The position numbers were made by a program, and so were the translations under genes. From an archaeon (GTDB lineage: Archaea > Thermoproteota > Nitrososphaeria_A > Caldarchaeales > Wolframiiraptoraceae), in assembly GCA_029258815.1 (NCBI GenBank), contig JAPDJZ010000132.1, forward strand, positions 1 to 15,409: 15,409 bases of DNA. Direction: 5' to 3'. The stretch's first letter is position 1. Every line of letters starts with the position of its first letter. Under the pieces are notes generated by a model. The model was not told the DNA's origin and searched no databases. It saw only the letters and a list, made by a program, of their open reading frames with translations. Shown here piece after piece: positions 6,701 to 13,163 of this stretch.

Positions 6701-7318
6701 ATGCGGCTTAAGGAGACCATAGAATCCCTCTCAGCGCCCCAGGCTCAGGGCCCGCAGCCCGGCTTCCAGAGCTTCCAGCTCCTAGACGCGCTCCTAACGA
6801 TAGACCGCGAAGCCCCCATCGGGAGGAAGAAGCTCAGCAGGAGGCTCGGGGTCGGGGAGGGAACCATCAGAACCATGCTCCAGAGGCTTAAGGCGGCGTC
6901 CCTGCTGGAGGTTAGGGGCAAGGGGGGGTGCGCGCTGAGCAGGAAGGGTAAGCGGCTCGTCTCGGAGCTTAGGAGGAGGCTCGTGGACGCGGGGCCGCTA
7001 AGCCTAAGCCTCCCCTGGGAGTATCCGGAAAACTACGCCGTCATGGTTAGGGGCGCGGTCTCGAGGGTTAGGCGGGGCATCGAGCAGAGGGACGAGGCGA
7101 TAAAAGCCGGGGCGAAAGCCCTACTAGTCCTATCCTATCACGGCGGAAGGCTTCTAATGCCCGGGGTGGCGGACCTAACGGCCGAGAAGCCGGAGTTCGC
7201 CTCCAAGCTGATCGGCGAGCTCAAGCCCCAGGAGGGGGACGTGATCCTAATCGCGGGAGCCTCCACCCACGGCGAGGCGAGGAGAGGAGCGCTCGCGGCC
7301 GCCCAGACCCTTCTCTAG
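6701..7318 (+). CDS. Winged-helix DNA-binding protein, DUF4443-type
   Basis: The protein has 205 residues. Residues about 25-95 form a winged helix-turn-helix: APIGRKKLSRRLGVGEGTIR, then a recognition-helix-like TMLQRLKAASLLE, then a glycine-rich wing and LSRKGKRL. The C-terminal half contains NYAVMVRGA and IEQRDEAIKAGAKALLVL, which I recall as the DUF4443 pattern found in archaeal transcription regulators; this assignment is from memory. The C-terminal domain could bind a small ligand, but no ligand is known. It follows ftsY by 34 nt in the same direction, so it may be in that operon or be driven by its own TATA element. It ends in a 4-nt stop-to-stop overlap with the convergent MazG-like gene. 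Confidence 0.65.
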   Translation: MRLKETIESLSAPQAQGPQPGFQSFQLLDALLTIDREAPIGRKKLSRRLGVGEGTIRTMLQRLKAASLLEVRGKGGCALSRKGKRLVSELRRRLVDAGPLSLSLPWEYPENYAVMVRGAVSRVRRGIEQRDEAIKAGAKALLVLSYHGGRLLMPGVADLTAEKPEFASKLIGELKPQEGDVILIAGASTHGEARRGALAAAQTLL

Positions 7319-7656
7319 CCTCCCTCGGCCTCGAAATACCTCCTCCACCTCTCGGGATCGAACCTCCTCTCCATCCGCTCGAGCTCCGCCTCGAAAGCCT
7401 CCTCGAGATCCACCCCAAGCCTGTTCGCGAGCTGGAGAAATAGGGAGAAGGCTTGGGCGAACTCCCTCCAAACCTCTCCCCCCGGCTCCCCGTGGCCCAG
7501 ACCCGGAACCTTATACCCCTCCCTGACTAGGATGTGGCGGCCTATCTCCGAGATCTCCTCAACTAGGTGGGTGAAGACCTGGCTCTCCCTAAACCTATCC
7601 CACCCCCTCCTCCGCTCGAACTCGAGCATAAGCCTCTGAGCCTCCGAGATCCTCAT
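7315..7656 (-). CDS. Small MazG-like (all-alpha NTP pyrophosphohydrolase) protein, probably catalytically altered
   Basis: This all-helical protein of 113 residues resembles one MazG/dUTPase-like repeat. VEEISEIGRH supplies the EExxE metal motif (Glu33, Glu34, Glu37). The second metal motif, usually ExxD, reads EFAQ (Glu65, Gln68; codon CAA), followed by the well-conserved FLQLANRLGVDLEEA. Active members use Mg2+ bound by EExxE and ExxD to cut non-canonical NTPs to NMP plus pyrophosphate. Loss of the Asp suggests weak or altered activity, or a binding role. I chose ATG 7656, which has GAGG 5 nt upstream, over the TTG immediately before it. It is divergent from pfdA and convergent with the DUF4443-type gene. 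Confidence 0.75.
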   Translation of the reverse strand: MRISEAQRLMLEFERRRGWDRFRESQVFTHLVEEISEIGRHILVREGYKVPGLGHGEPGGEVWREFAQAFSLFLQLANRLGVDLEEAFEAELERMERRFDPERWRRYFEAEGG

Positions 7657-7686
7657 CAAGCCTCAAGCACCCCCCGGCCGAAAGAG

Positions 7687-7694
7687 TATAAATA
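7687..7694. promoter_or_regulatory. TATAAATA element between the MazG-like gene and pfdA
   Basis: This is a strong TATA box on the plus strand, preceded by purine-rich AAAGAG as a BRE. It predicts a pfdA start near 7718. Read on the minus strand (TATTTATA) it lies about 34 bp from the MazG-like ATG, so one element may serve both genes. No other convincing TATA box is visible in the 79-bp gap. Confidence 0.65.
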
Positions 7695-7735
7695 GTTAGC
7701 ATGCTGAAGGAAAGGATTGATCGAGGTTTCTCGAA

Positions 7736-8194
7736 ATGTCCTCGCTGGAGCAAGATCTCTCAAGAGCCCTAGCCGAGCTCCAAGCCCTAGAGCGCGTGAT
7801 CTCCGATCTCCAAAACCGGGCGGCGGCCCTAAGAGCCCTGATAAGCGAGTACGACGGAGCGATCCAGCTCCTCGAGGAGCTTAAGGGCCGGGGCTCCGCG
7901 CTCAGGATCCTAGTCCCCATAGGAGGCGGAAACTTCCTGAGAGCGGAGATAAGCGAGGTCGAGGAGGTTCACGTGAGCCTGGGCGCCGGGGTCATGATCA
8001 GGAAGCCCATCCAGGAGGGATACGAGCTGATTAGGCAGAGGAGGGAGAGGCTGAGCCAGGCCCTGAAAGCCCACGAGGAGGCGGCGGTGAACTACGCTCA
8101 GCGAGCCGAGGAGCTTAGAAGGCTAATCCAAGCCCTATACGCGAGGCTTGAGGAGCTTCGGAAGAAGGGAGGGAAGCCCGCTGGCCAAGGCTAA
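7736..8194 (+). CDS. pfdA: Prefoldin subunit alpha
   Basis: The protein has 152 residues with the alpha-prefoldin layout: an N-terminal coiled coil (about 1-52), a beta-hairpin region with ALRILVPIGGGNFLRAEI and VHVSLGAGVMIRK (about 55-90), and a C-terminal coiled coil (about 93-147). Two alpha and four beta subunits form a jellyfish-like hexamer that holds unfolded proteins and hands them to the thermosome, whose gene lies 3.3 kb downstream. GAGGT about 7 nt upstream of the ATG is a good ribosome site. The C-terminal tail is Gly/Lys rich (GKPAGQG). Confidence 0.93.
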   Translation: MSSLEQDLSRALAELQALERVISDLQNRAAALRALISEYDGAIQLLEELKGRGSALRILVPIGGGNFLRAEISEVEEVHVSLGAGVMIRKPIQEGYELIRQRRERLSQALKAHEEAAVNYAQRAEELRRLIQALYARLEELRKKGGKPAGQG

Positions 8195-8252
8195 CCTCCG
8201 GGTAATCCCCTCTCCCGCCCCGCCGTATAACGCCCGCCGCCGCGAAGGGATA

Positions 8253-8260
8253 TTTTTATA
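8253..8260 (+). promoter_or_regulatory. TATA box of the 59-aa membrane protein gene
   Basis: TTTTTATA lies about 38 bp before the ATG at 8295, predicting a start near 8282 and a leader of about 12 nt that includes the purine-rich GAGAGGGG. Confidence 0.6.
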
Positions 8261-8294
8261 GAGCCGCCGAGCCACAGTCTAGCCTAGAGAGGGG

Positions 8295-8474
8295 ATGGGT
8301 AGAAGGCCCACTAGCAAGCGCGCGATAGTGGGCTGCTCCCTGATAGGCTTCGGATCCTCCGCCCTAATCCTAGCCATGGCCGCTCTAATGGGGTCGATCC
8401 TGCTTGGCGCGGCGGGCCTTGCGATCGCGGCCCTCTCGATAGCCGATATCTGGTTCCTCTTAGAGAGTTGCTAG
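8295..8474 (+). CDS. Small two-helix membrane protein (59 aa, hypothetical)
   Basis: ATG 8295 opens 59 codons ending at TAG 8472-8474. The product starts MGRRPTSKRA and then has two hydrophobic stretches (about residues 11-31 and 33-54) rich in Ala, Leu, Ile and Gly. The basic N-terminus would stay inside by the positive-inside rule. A TATA box at 8253 and GAGAGGGG directly before the ATG support it as a real, separately transcribed gene. It sits between pfdA and the convergent ahcY gene, and its stop is 1 nt from the ahcY stop. I recognise no family and propose no function. Confidence 0.6.
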   Translation: MGRRPTSKRAIVGCSLIGFGSSALILAMAALMGSILLGAAGLAIAALSIADIWFLLESC

Positions 8475-8475
8475 C

Positions 8476-9795
8476 CTACCTAGAGCCTAGCTCCCAGCTG
8501 GCTAGATACCTCCGCTGCTCCTCCGTGAGCTCCTCGAGCTCCATGCCCATCGCCTCGAGCTTGAGCTTGGCGACCAGCTCGTCGAGCTCCCTAGGGACAT
8601 CCAGAACCTCCCTCGGAAGCCTACCCCTATTCCTCACTAGATACTCGGCCGAGAGGGCTTGAAGGCTGAAGGACATGTCCATGACGTCGGTCGGATGCCC
8701 CTCAGCGCACACTAGGTTCACGAGCCTGCCCTCGCCTAGGAGGAAGAGCCTCCTCCCATCCCCGAGAACGTACATGTCCACGCACGGCAGAACCCTCTCG
8801 CGCCTAACGCTGAGAGCCTCCAGATCCCGCTTATCTATCTCGACGTCGAAGTGCCCGGCGTTCGCCAGGATCGCGCCGTCCCTCATAAGCTTGAAGTGCT
8901 CCCCCCGGATGACCGAGATGTTCCCGGTCGCGGTTAGGAAGAGCTCGCCGTGGGAGGCCGCCCGCCGCATGGTCTCGACCCTAAACCCCTCCATGGCGGC
9001 CTTCAGGGCTCGGATCGGATCCACCTCGACCACCGTAACCCTAGCTCCCATCCCCCGAAGCCTCCGAGCTATCCCGGAGCCCACGTTCCCGTAGCCGACG
9101 ACTACCGCGTCCCTACCCGCTAGGAGGGCTCCCGTGCTCCTAACGATTCCATCTAGGGCTGATTGCCCGGTCCCGATCGGGTTATCGAAAAGCCTCTTGG
9201 ACTCGGCGTCGTTGACCGCGACGACGGGGTAGAGCAGCCTCCCGCCCCTCGCCATGGCCCTAAGCCTTAGAACCCCGGTCGTCGTCTCCTCGCACCCCCC
9301 GATAACCCCCTCGACGAGCCGCTTAACCCCGAGATCGCCGGAAGCCTCCCTAACGTGCTTAAGCTCCTCGGACTCAACCCCGTAGTAGAGCTTATGGATA
9401 GTCGAGATCAGGTCGGCGCCATCATCGATCGTCAGCTCGGGCTCGGAGGCCAGGACGTAGCCTATGCAGCGGTAGTATTCCTCGAAGCTCTGGCCCCTGA
9501 AAGCGTATACCCGAACCCCCTCCTCTGCCATGGCAGCGGCCACGTCGTCCTGGGTGCTCATCGGGTTCGAGGCGCAGATGTTCACCTCGGCCCCGCCCCT
9601 CCTAAGAGCCTCGACCAAGATCGCGGTCTCGGTCGTAACGTGGAGGCACGCCCCGACCCTAACCCCCTTCAAAGGCTTCTCCCGATCAAACCTCTCCAAG
9701 ATCCTCGAGAGGACGGGCATGAAGTTCCTAGACCACTCGATCCTCCTCCGACCGAGCTCGGCGAGCGATAGATCCCTAACCCAGTAATCCTTCAT
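8476..9795 (-). CDS. ahcY: S-adenosylhomocysteine hydrolase
   Basis: This 439-residue enzyme splits S-adenosylhomocysteine into adenosine and homocysteine, relieving product inhibition of methyltransferases. Motifs include CLHVTTETA, SNPMSTQDDVAA, IDDGADLI (about residues 123-130), CEETTTGVLRL, AVNDAESKRLFDN (193-205, containing the catalytic Lys/Asp/Asn), the NAD-binding GYGNVGSG (235-242), TATGNISVI and LANAGHFDVEID. LVCAEGHPTDVMDMSFSLQA marks the C-terminal region. As in other archaeal forms it lacks the C-terminal Lys-Tyr tail of eukaryotic enzymes. The cofactor is tightly bound NAD+. ATG 9795 is preferred over a GTG at 9801. TTTTAAG about 33 bp upstream predicts transcription starting near 9803. 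Confidence 0.96.
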   Translation of the reverse strand: MKDYWVRDLSLAELGRRRIEWSRNFMPVLSRILERFDREKPLKGVRVGACLHVTTETAILVEALRRGGAEVNICASNPMSTQDDVAAAMAEEGVRVYAFRGQSFEEYYRCIGYVLASEPELTIDDGADLISTIHKLYYGVESEELKHVREASGDLGVKRLVEGVIGGCEETTTGVLRLRAMARGGRLLYPVVAVNDAESKRLFDNPIGTGQSALDGIVRSTGALLAGRDAVVVGYGNVGSGIARRLRGMGARVTVVEVDPIRALKAAMEGFRVETMRRAASHGELFLTATGNISVIRGEHFKLMRDGAILANAGHFDVEIDKRDLEALSVRRERVLPCVDMYVLGDGRRLFLLGEGRLVNLVCAEGHPTDVMDMSFSLQALSAEYLVRNRGRLPREVLDVPRELDELVAKLKLEAMGMELEELTEEQRRYLASWELGSR

Positions 9796-9824
9796 GACCA
9801 CAACCCCTTCAGAAATCCGCGCCG

Positions 9825-9831
9825 CTTAAAA
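9825..9831 (-). promoter_or_regulatory. TATA element of ahcY
   Basis: TTTTAAG on the minus strand is centred about 33 bp from the ahcY ATG, leaving a leader of roughly 8 nt. Confidence 0.45.
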
Positions 9832-9865
9832 CGATTAGCGCCCTTCGGCCCTCCGGGGAGGATAA

Positions 9866-9873
9866 CATAAATT
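9866..9873 (+). promoter_or_regulatory. TATA element of the aIF2-beta gene
   Basis: CATAAATT is centred about 29 bp before the TTG start at 9899. If this element is used, the message would be nearly leaderless and would begin downstream of the ATG at 9885. Confidence 0.45.
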
Positions 9874-9898
9874 CTAGGCGGAGCATGGTAGCCTCGGC

Positions 9899-10336
9899 TT
9901 GAGCTGGGAGGAGAAGATCAGGACGAGGGAAGGCTATCTCGAGATCCTAGACGAGGTTCTCTCGGCCCTCCCGAGATCGGCGACCGGGGCGGGCGACCGG
10001 GCCATAATCCTGAACCCGGAGATACTTCACGAGAGCAGGAGGACCGTGGTCCTAAACTTCAAGAACATGGCCGAGAGGCTTAACCGAAGCCCGCAGCATC
10101 TAGCGAAGTTCATCGCAAAGGAATCCGGTAAGCCGAGCTCGATAGAGGGCGAGAGGCTCATAGTCCAGGGGAGGCTCACGAACGAGGAGCTTAGAAGGCT
10201 TCTCGAGCTCTACGTAAGGGAGTTCGTGAAATGCCCAATCTGCGGAGGGCTCGACACGAGGATCGTGGCCGAGAGGAGGCTGAGGTTCCTAGTCTGCGAG
10301 ATCTGCGGGGCGAAGAGCCCGGTTCGGAAGATCTAG
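9899..10336 (+). CDS. eif2b: Translation initiation factor aIF2 subunit beta
   Basis: The protein has 145 residues, the usual length for archaeal aIF2-beta. YLEILDEVLSALP near the start is the gamma-binding helix. The alpha/beta domain includes RTVVLNFKNMAERLNR and HLAKFIAKE. The C-terminal zinc ribbon has Cys112, Cys115, Cys133 and Cys136 (CPIC...CEIC). It is one subunit of the aIF2 heterotrimer that brings Met-tRNAi to the small ribosomal subunit with GTP. The only suitable in-frame start is TTG 9899; the ATG at 9885 is out of frame and ends after five codons at a TGA overlapping the TTG. The gene is followed 43 nt later by the duplicated unknown protein. Confidence 0.95.
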   Translation: MSWEEKIRTREGYLEILDEVLSALPRSATGAGDRAIILNPEILHESRRTVVLNFKNMAERLNRSPQHLAKFIAKESGKPSSIEGERLIVQGRLTNEELRRLLELYVREFVKCPICGGLDTRIVAERRLRFLVCEICGAKSPVRKI

Positions 10337-10340
10337 CGAA

Positions 10341-10350
10341 GATTTATGAG
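10341..10350 (+). promoter_or_regulatory. TATA-like element before the 241-aa protein gene
   Basis: GATTTATGAG is centred about 34 bp before the ATG at 10380. It suggests the 241-aa gene has its own promoter with a very short leader, rather than relying only on read-through from the aIF2-beta gene. Confidence 0.45.
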
Positions 10351-10379
10351 CCGGGTCAAGCTCACTTAAACCCGACCGG

Positions 10380-11105
10380 ATGAAATACGATAAATCCCCG
10401 CTAGCGGTGGAGACCGCGGACCTCAGAAACCTAGCGAGGCTGGCGATGAGCAGGATCGATATCCAGCCCCTCTTCTGGTCCTTCGGGTACCGGGGGCGGA
10501 AGATACTCGGAAACCTCCTCTCGATACCGTACTGGAGCGGAAGCCTGCCCATCTTCGCCTACACGAGGCTTCCAAAAGACATAGAGGTAAGGGGCTACCT
10601 AGGCTACGCGAACATAGGATCGGAAAAGGTGTTCTTCGCGGACAGCGCGGACGACGCCAAGTTCCTCTACGGGCCGGTGGTCGAGGTGGAATCCCCGCCG
10701 AGGCTGATAGCGAAGGCCCTGTCGGGGAGGGGGGTGCTGAGGTCGAAGCCGATACCCGCGAAGGCGAGAAACCTATACTCGCTCCTCAGAGTCCTCCTGA
10801 TAATGAGCGACAGCACGGCCTCGCCTCCGATCTGGCACCACGAGGAGAGCTCCGGAAGGCACATCCTAGGAGTAGTCGCGCCCTTCTACGAATACTACGA
10901 GACCTCAGCCCTCCCCGTATTCTTCTACGTGGAGCTCGCCGAGAAGCCCGGCCCATTCATAAAATACCAGGCGATCGACGGAAGGGAGACCCTAGAATAC
11001 GCGCCGAACGTCTCAGACATGAGGCACTTCTACGCTAGGGTCATAACCGTTAAGCAGATACCATTTCTAAAGCTGGGGAAGCGCGGTAAACGGGGAGAGG
11101 CTTGA
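10380..11105 (+). CDS. Unknown protein made of two tandem homologous repeats
   Basis: I do not recognise a family for this soluble, aromatic-rich 241-residue protein. It divides into two similar halves: residues about 14-107 and 131-228. Matching landmarks, in order, are NLARLAMS / SLLRVLLIMS, PLFW / PPIW, GRKILG / GRHILG, SLPIFAYTRL / ALPVFFYVEL, GYLGYANI / PFIKYQAI, DDAKFLYGPVVEVESPP / SDMRHFYARVITVKQIP. This looks like an old gene-internal duplication giving a pseudo-twofold protein. The pattern of alternating hydrophobic strands suggests mostly beta structure. There is no signal peptide or membrane helix, and the tail is basic (KLGKRGKRGEA). It follows the aIF2-beta gene by 43 nt. The ATG is supported by a TATA-like element and lack of an upstream in-frame start. 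Confidence 0.85.
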   Translation: MKYDKSPLAVETADLRNLARLAMSRIDIQPLFWSFGYRGRKILGNLLSIPYWSGSLPIFAYTRLPKDIEVRGYLGYANIGSEKVFFADSADDAKFLYGPVVEVESPPRLIAKALSGRGVLRSKPIPAKARNLYSLLRVLLIMSDSTASPPIWHHEESSGRHILGVVAPFYEYYETSALPVFFYVELAEKPGPFIKYQAIDGRETLEYAPNVSDMRHFYARVITVKQIPFLKLGKRGKRGEA

Positions 11106-11116
11106 GGAGGCGGCCC

Positions 11117-11257
11117 CTACTTCCAGAGCTCCTTCTTCAAGAGATCCCTAACCGCTGTTCTCATGACCGCGCTCCTACTGGGATAGGACCCCCTCCTAAC
11201 GAGCTCATCCATCCCCTCGATCAAGGCTTCAGGCATCTTAACCGATATGAGCTTCAA
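11117..11257 (-). CDS. Ribbon-helix-helix (CopG/Arc-type) DNA-binding protein, 46 aa
   Basis: The reverse-strand frame from TTG 11257 encodes 46 residues: KLISVKMPEALIEGMDELV, then RRGSYPSRSAVMRTAVRDLL, then KKELWK. This is the standard RHH layout: a short beta strand (ISVKMP), helix 1 (EALIEGMDELVRRG), the SYPSRSA turn and helix 2 (VMRTAVRDLLKKEL). Such proteins dimerise through the strand and bind DNA operators, as regulators or antitoxins. No in-frame ATG or GTG lies upstream, and starting at the internal ATG would delete the strand. GGTGA lies about 8 nt before the TTG, and a TATA element (11299-11306) lies 45 bp upstream. No toxin gene adjoins it. It is divergent from the thermosome gene. 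Confidence 0.75.
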   Translation of the reverse strand: MKLISVKMPEALIEGMDELVRRGSYPSRSAVMRTAVRDLLKKELWK

Positions 11258-11298
11258 CCCGATCTCACCCCGCGCCCATGATAATACCCGAGCATTTC

Positions 11299-11306
11299 AT
11301 AAAACT
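11299..11306 (-). promoter_or_regulatory. TATA element of the ribbon-helix-helix gene
   Basis: GTTTTATG on the minus strand predicts transcription from about 11277 and a leader of about 20 nt that contains the GGTGA ribosome site. The remaining stretch 11307-11458 shows nothing I can assign. Confidence 0.5.
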
Positions 11307-11458
11307 TTCCCACGGCCGCCCCTCCCCGATCACCATTAACTGCGAAATTTCATCGAGGAGCCCCGCCAAGCTGCTCAAGAATCGAGCTTAAGAAACCTCG
11401 CTAGAGGCCGCGATCCCGACGCCGGCACGGCCGAACGCTTAAATCGCATCGTCTTAGG

Positions 11459-11466
11459 TTTATAAG
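11459..11466 (+). promoter_or_regulatory. Thermosome promoter TATA box
   Basis: TTTATAAG predicts transcription near 11488 and a leader of about 26 nt. A second AT-rich element (CTTAAAT, near 11440) lies upstream. Thermosome genes are commonly heat induced, but I see no operator I can name. Confidence 0.65.
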
Positions 11467-11498
11467 TTAGCCCACCCCAGAAATCGGTGGACGTATTT

Positions 11499-11507
11499 GG
11501 GGAGGTG
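11499..11507 (+). promoter_or_regulatory. Strong Shine-Dalgarno site of the thermosome gene
   Basis: GGGGAGGTG lies 6 nt before the ATG at 11514. It is the best match to the anti-SD in the window and fixes the start downstream of a GTG at 11487. Confidence 0.85.
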
Positions 11508-11513
11508 TGTATT

Positions 11514-13163
11514 ATGGCTGTTGGACCCGGACAGGGAGAGATACCCGTCATAATACTCAAGGAGGGAACCCAGAGAACTAGGGGTAGGGAGGCTCAGCTA
11601 AATAACATAATGGTCGCCAAGGTGATAGCCGAGGCCATGAGATCCTCCCTCGGGCCGAGGGGGATGGACAAGATGCTCGTCGACAGCTTCGGAGACGTAA
11701 CGATAACCAGCGACGGCGCAACCATCCTGAAGGAGATGGACGTGGAGCACCCGGTGGCGAAGATGCTCGTCGAGATAGCGAAGGCCCAGGACGCCGAGGT
11801 CGGGGATGGAACGACCTCCGTCGTCGTCTTGGCCGGGGAGCTGCTGGCGAAGGCCGAGGAGCTCATCGAGAAGGAGGTTCACCCGGCGATAATAATCGAG
11901 GGATACAAGAAGGCGGCCATGAAGGCTCTGGAGGTCTACGACCAGATAGCCGTCCAAGTCCCCCCAACCGACAAGGAGACCCTGAAGAAGATAGCGAAGA
12001 CCTCGATGGCCGCGAAGATAGTCTCCGAGGACGCGGACTACCTAGCCGAGATAGCCGTCGACGCCGTTCTAACAGTGGCCGAGCAGGTTAATGGAAAGTG
12101 GACGGTCGACCTAGACAACGTGAAGATCGAGAAGAAGGAGGGCCAGTCGATAAGGGACACCCAGATAATCGATGGAGTGGTCTTGGATAAGGAGGTCGTC
12201 CACCCGGGGATGCCGCGGCTCGTCCACGACGCGAGGATAGCCCTCCTAGACTGCTCGCTGGAGGTCGAGAAGACCGAGTTCGACGCGAAGCTCCACATCG
12301 AGACCCCGGAGCAGATGAAGGCATTCATGGAGCAGGAGGAGCAGATGCTGAAGGAGATGGTCGATAAGCTCGCCGACGCCGGAGCGAACGTGGTCCTATG
12401 CCAGAAGGGAATCGACGACGTTGCCCAGCACTTCCTAGCCAGAAGGGGGATACTGGCCGTTAGAAGGATAAAGAAGTCGGATATAGAGAAGATAGCGCGG
12501 GCGACCGGAGCGAGGATAATCACGAGGATCGAGGAGATAAGCGAGAAGGATCTAGGAAAGGCTAAGCTGGTCGAGGAGCGCAGGGTCGGGGAGGACAGGA
12601 TGATCTTCATAGAGGGGTGCGAGAACCCGAAGTCGATAACGATCTTGGTGAGGGGCGGAACCAAGAGGCTCGTGGACGAGGCCGAGCGATCGATAAAGGA
12701 CGCCCTGAACGTGATCAAGGACGTAATCCTAGAGAGCAAGATCGTCGCCGGAGGGGGAGCGCCCGAGATCGAGGTATCCCTAGCGATAAGAGACTACGCG
12801 AAGACCCTGCCCGGTAAGGAGCAGCTGGCGGTCGAGAAGTTCGCGGACGCCCTAGAGGTGATCCCCGCCCAGCTGGCCGAGAACGCAGGCCTAGACCCGA
12901 TCGAGGCGATAGTCTCCCTGAGAGCGAAGCACAAGGAGAAGCAGAAGTGGGTCGGAATAAACGTCCTAGAAGGAAAGATAGACGACATGTATAAGCTGAA
13001 CGTCATCGAGCCGGTCCTAGTGAAGAAGCAGTCGATAAAGTCGGCCGTCGAGGCAGCCGCCATGATCCTGAAGATAGACGACATCATCGCCGCCTCGAGG
13101 CTGGAGGAGAAGGGCAAGGAAGGAGAGAAGGGGAGCGAGGAAGAGTCATCCCTTGAGGAATAG
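11514..13163 (+). CDS. ths: Thermosome subunit (group II chaperonin)
   Basis: This 549-residue protein has the full chaperonin layout: equatorial, intermediate and apical domains. Motifs include LGPRGMDKM (46-54), TITSDGATIL (63-72), the ATPase GDGTTS (97-102), and near the end VAGGGAPEIE and QLAENAGLDPIEAI. It forms a double-ring ATP-driven folding chamber closed by a built-in lid, and receives substrates from prefoldin (gene at 7736). The C-terminus is Lys/Glu/Ser rich and lacks the GGM repeat tail of many euryarchaeal subunits. The start is set by a strong Shine-Dalgarno site. The stop overlaps the rpo6 start by 11 nt. Other subunit paralogues may exist outside the window, so no alpha/beta label is given. 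Confidence 0.97.
   Translation: MAVGPGQGEIPVIILKEGTQRTRGREAQLNNIMVAKVIAEAMRSSLGPRGMDKMLVDSFGDVTITSDGATILKEMDVEHPVAKMLVEIAKAQDAEVGDGTTSVVVLAGELLAKAEELIEKEVHPAIIIEGYKKAAMKALEVYDQIAVQVPPTDKETLKKIAKTSMAAKIVSEDADYLAEIAVDAVLTVAEQVNGKWTVDLDNVKIEKKEGQSIRDTQIIDGVVLDKEVVHPGMPRLVHDARIALLDCSLEVEKTEFDAKLHIETPEQMKAFMEQEEQMLKEMVDKLADAGANVVLCQKGIDDVAQHFLARRGILAVRRIKKSDIEKIARATGARIITRIEEISEKDLGKAKLVEERRVGEDRMIFIEGCENPKSITILVRGGTKRLVDEAERSIKDALNVIKDVILESKIVAGGGAPEIEVSLAIRDYAKTLPGKEQLAVEKFADALEVIPAQLAENAGLDPIEAIVSLRAKHKEKQKWVGINVLEGKIDDMYKLNVIEPVLVKKQSIKSAVEAAAMILKIDDIIAASRLEEKGKEGEKGSEEESSLEE

Noticed and set aside
6679..6711. Ten-codon frame (ATG to TAA) overlapping the start of the DUF4443-type gene
   Set aside because: The TATA element predicts transcription starting near 6697, after this ATG; there is no further support for translation.
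11487..11513. GTG at 11487 as thermosome start
   Set aside because: It lies before the strong Shine-Dalgarno site at 11499-11507, which points to ATG 11514; the extra residues are not chaperonin-like.
12038..12739. 233-codon open frame on the minus strand
   Set aside because: It lies wholly opposite the thermosome gene, and its Ser/Ile-rich translation is the mirror of Lys/Glu-rich chaperonin codons.
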